DNA of 6,183 nucleotides from the NCBI GenBank assembly GCA_002825515.1, contig PJET01000098.1, positions 1-6,183 on the forward strand, in the 5' to 3' direction. The DNA is from Candidatus Thorarchaeota archaeon MP11T_1 (lineage in GTDB: Archaea; Asgardarchaeota; Thorarchaeia; Thorarchaeales; Thorarchaeaceae). A program made the position numbers and the translations under genes. Positions within the stretch are counted from its first letter, which is position 1; each line of letters begins with the position of its first letter. Below are positions 6,089 through 6,183 of the stretch, in pieces. Under the pieces are notes generated by a model. The model was given only the letters and a program-made list of their open reading frames with translations, ran no database searches and was not told the DNA's origin.

Positions 6089-6183
6089 ATCTTCGACCTT
6101 CTCCTAAGAATCGATATACAATTACAACAATTTGATATCTGGTTTACGGTATGATTTAAGGCTCCTCAAATCGACATTCTTGT
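6089..6183 (-). promoter_or_regulatory. Upstream region of the small basic protein gene
   Basis: Read on the minus strand, this holds the ribosome binding site AAGGT (6096-6100) and several A+T-rich boxes. CTTAAATCA (6152-6160) would predict a start near 6131, and GATATCAAATT (about 6136-6146) one near 6117. The octamer GAATCGAT (6108-6115, plus-strand reading) also occurs within the palindrome upstream of acs. No ORF of note is visible here, and the window ends at 6183. Confidence 0.3.

Overview
The window is about 44% G+C (estimated by eye). It holds four genes I am confident in or fairly sure of, plus one small uncertain one. The layout is: a small acidic ORF (+, 11-214, possibly cut by the window edge); a large minus-strand gene (257-2143) for a CoA-transferase fused to a GNAT acetyltransferase domain; a 151-bp divergent promoter region; an OFA-family MFS transporter (+, 2295-3572) ending at a hairpin plus T-tract; a 180-bp A+T-rich control region; an AMP-forming acetyl-CoA synthetase (+, about 3761-5752); a hairpin terminator shared with the opposite strand; and a small basic protein (-, 5813-6088) with its upstream region.

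The organism is probably an archaeon. Two plus-strand genes have a clean AGGTGA Shine-Dalgarno, there are A+T-rich TATA-like boxes, and the gene content would suit an acetate- or organic-acid-using lineage (I think of Asgard/Thorarchaeota-like genomes). I cannot prove this from the window. A bacterial origin is not excluded, because one sigma70-like element can be drawn upstream of the acetyl-CoA synthetase gene. No rRNA, tRNA, CRISPR, insertion sequence or phage gene is visible.

The three central genes make sense as a short-chain organic acid/acetate module. The MFS carrier would move a small carboxylate across the membrane, Acs would activate acetate with ATP and CoA, and the CoA-transferase would exchange CoA between acyl-CoAs and free acids. 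The C-terminal GNAT domain of the CoA-transferase looks like that of the Pat/YfiQ protein acetyltransferases. Those enzymes inactivate Acs by acetylating a C-terminal lysine, and that lysine motif is intact in the Acs encoded here. The locus may therefore carry both an enzyme and its own regulator. This is the most interesting reading of the window, and it is an inference.

Two start sites deserve correction relative to a longest-ORF call. For both the transporter and Acs, the furthest upstream GTG lies inside the AGGTGA ribosome binding site, so the true starts are more likely ATG at 2295 and TTG at 3761.
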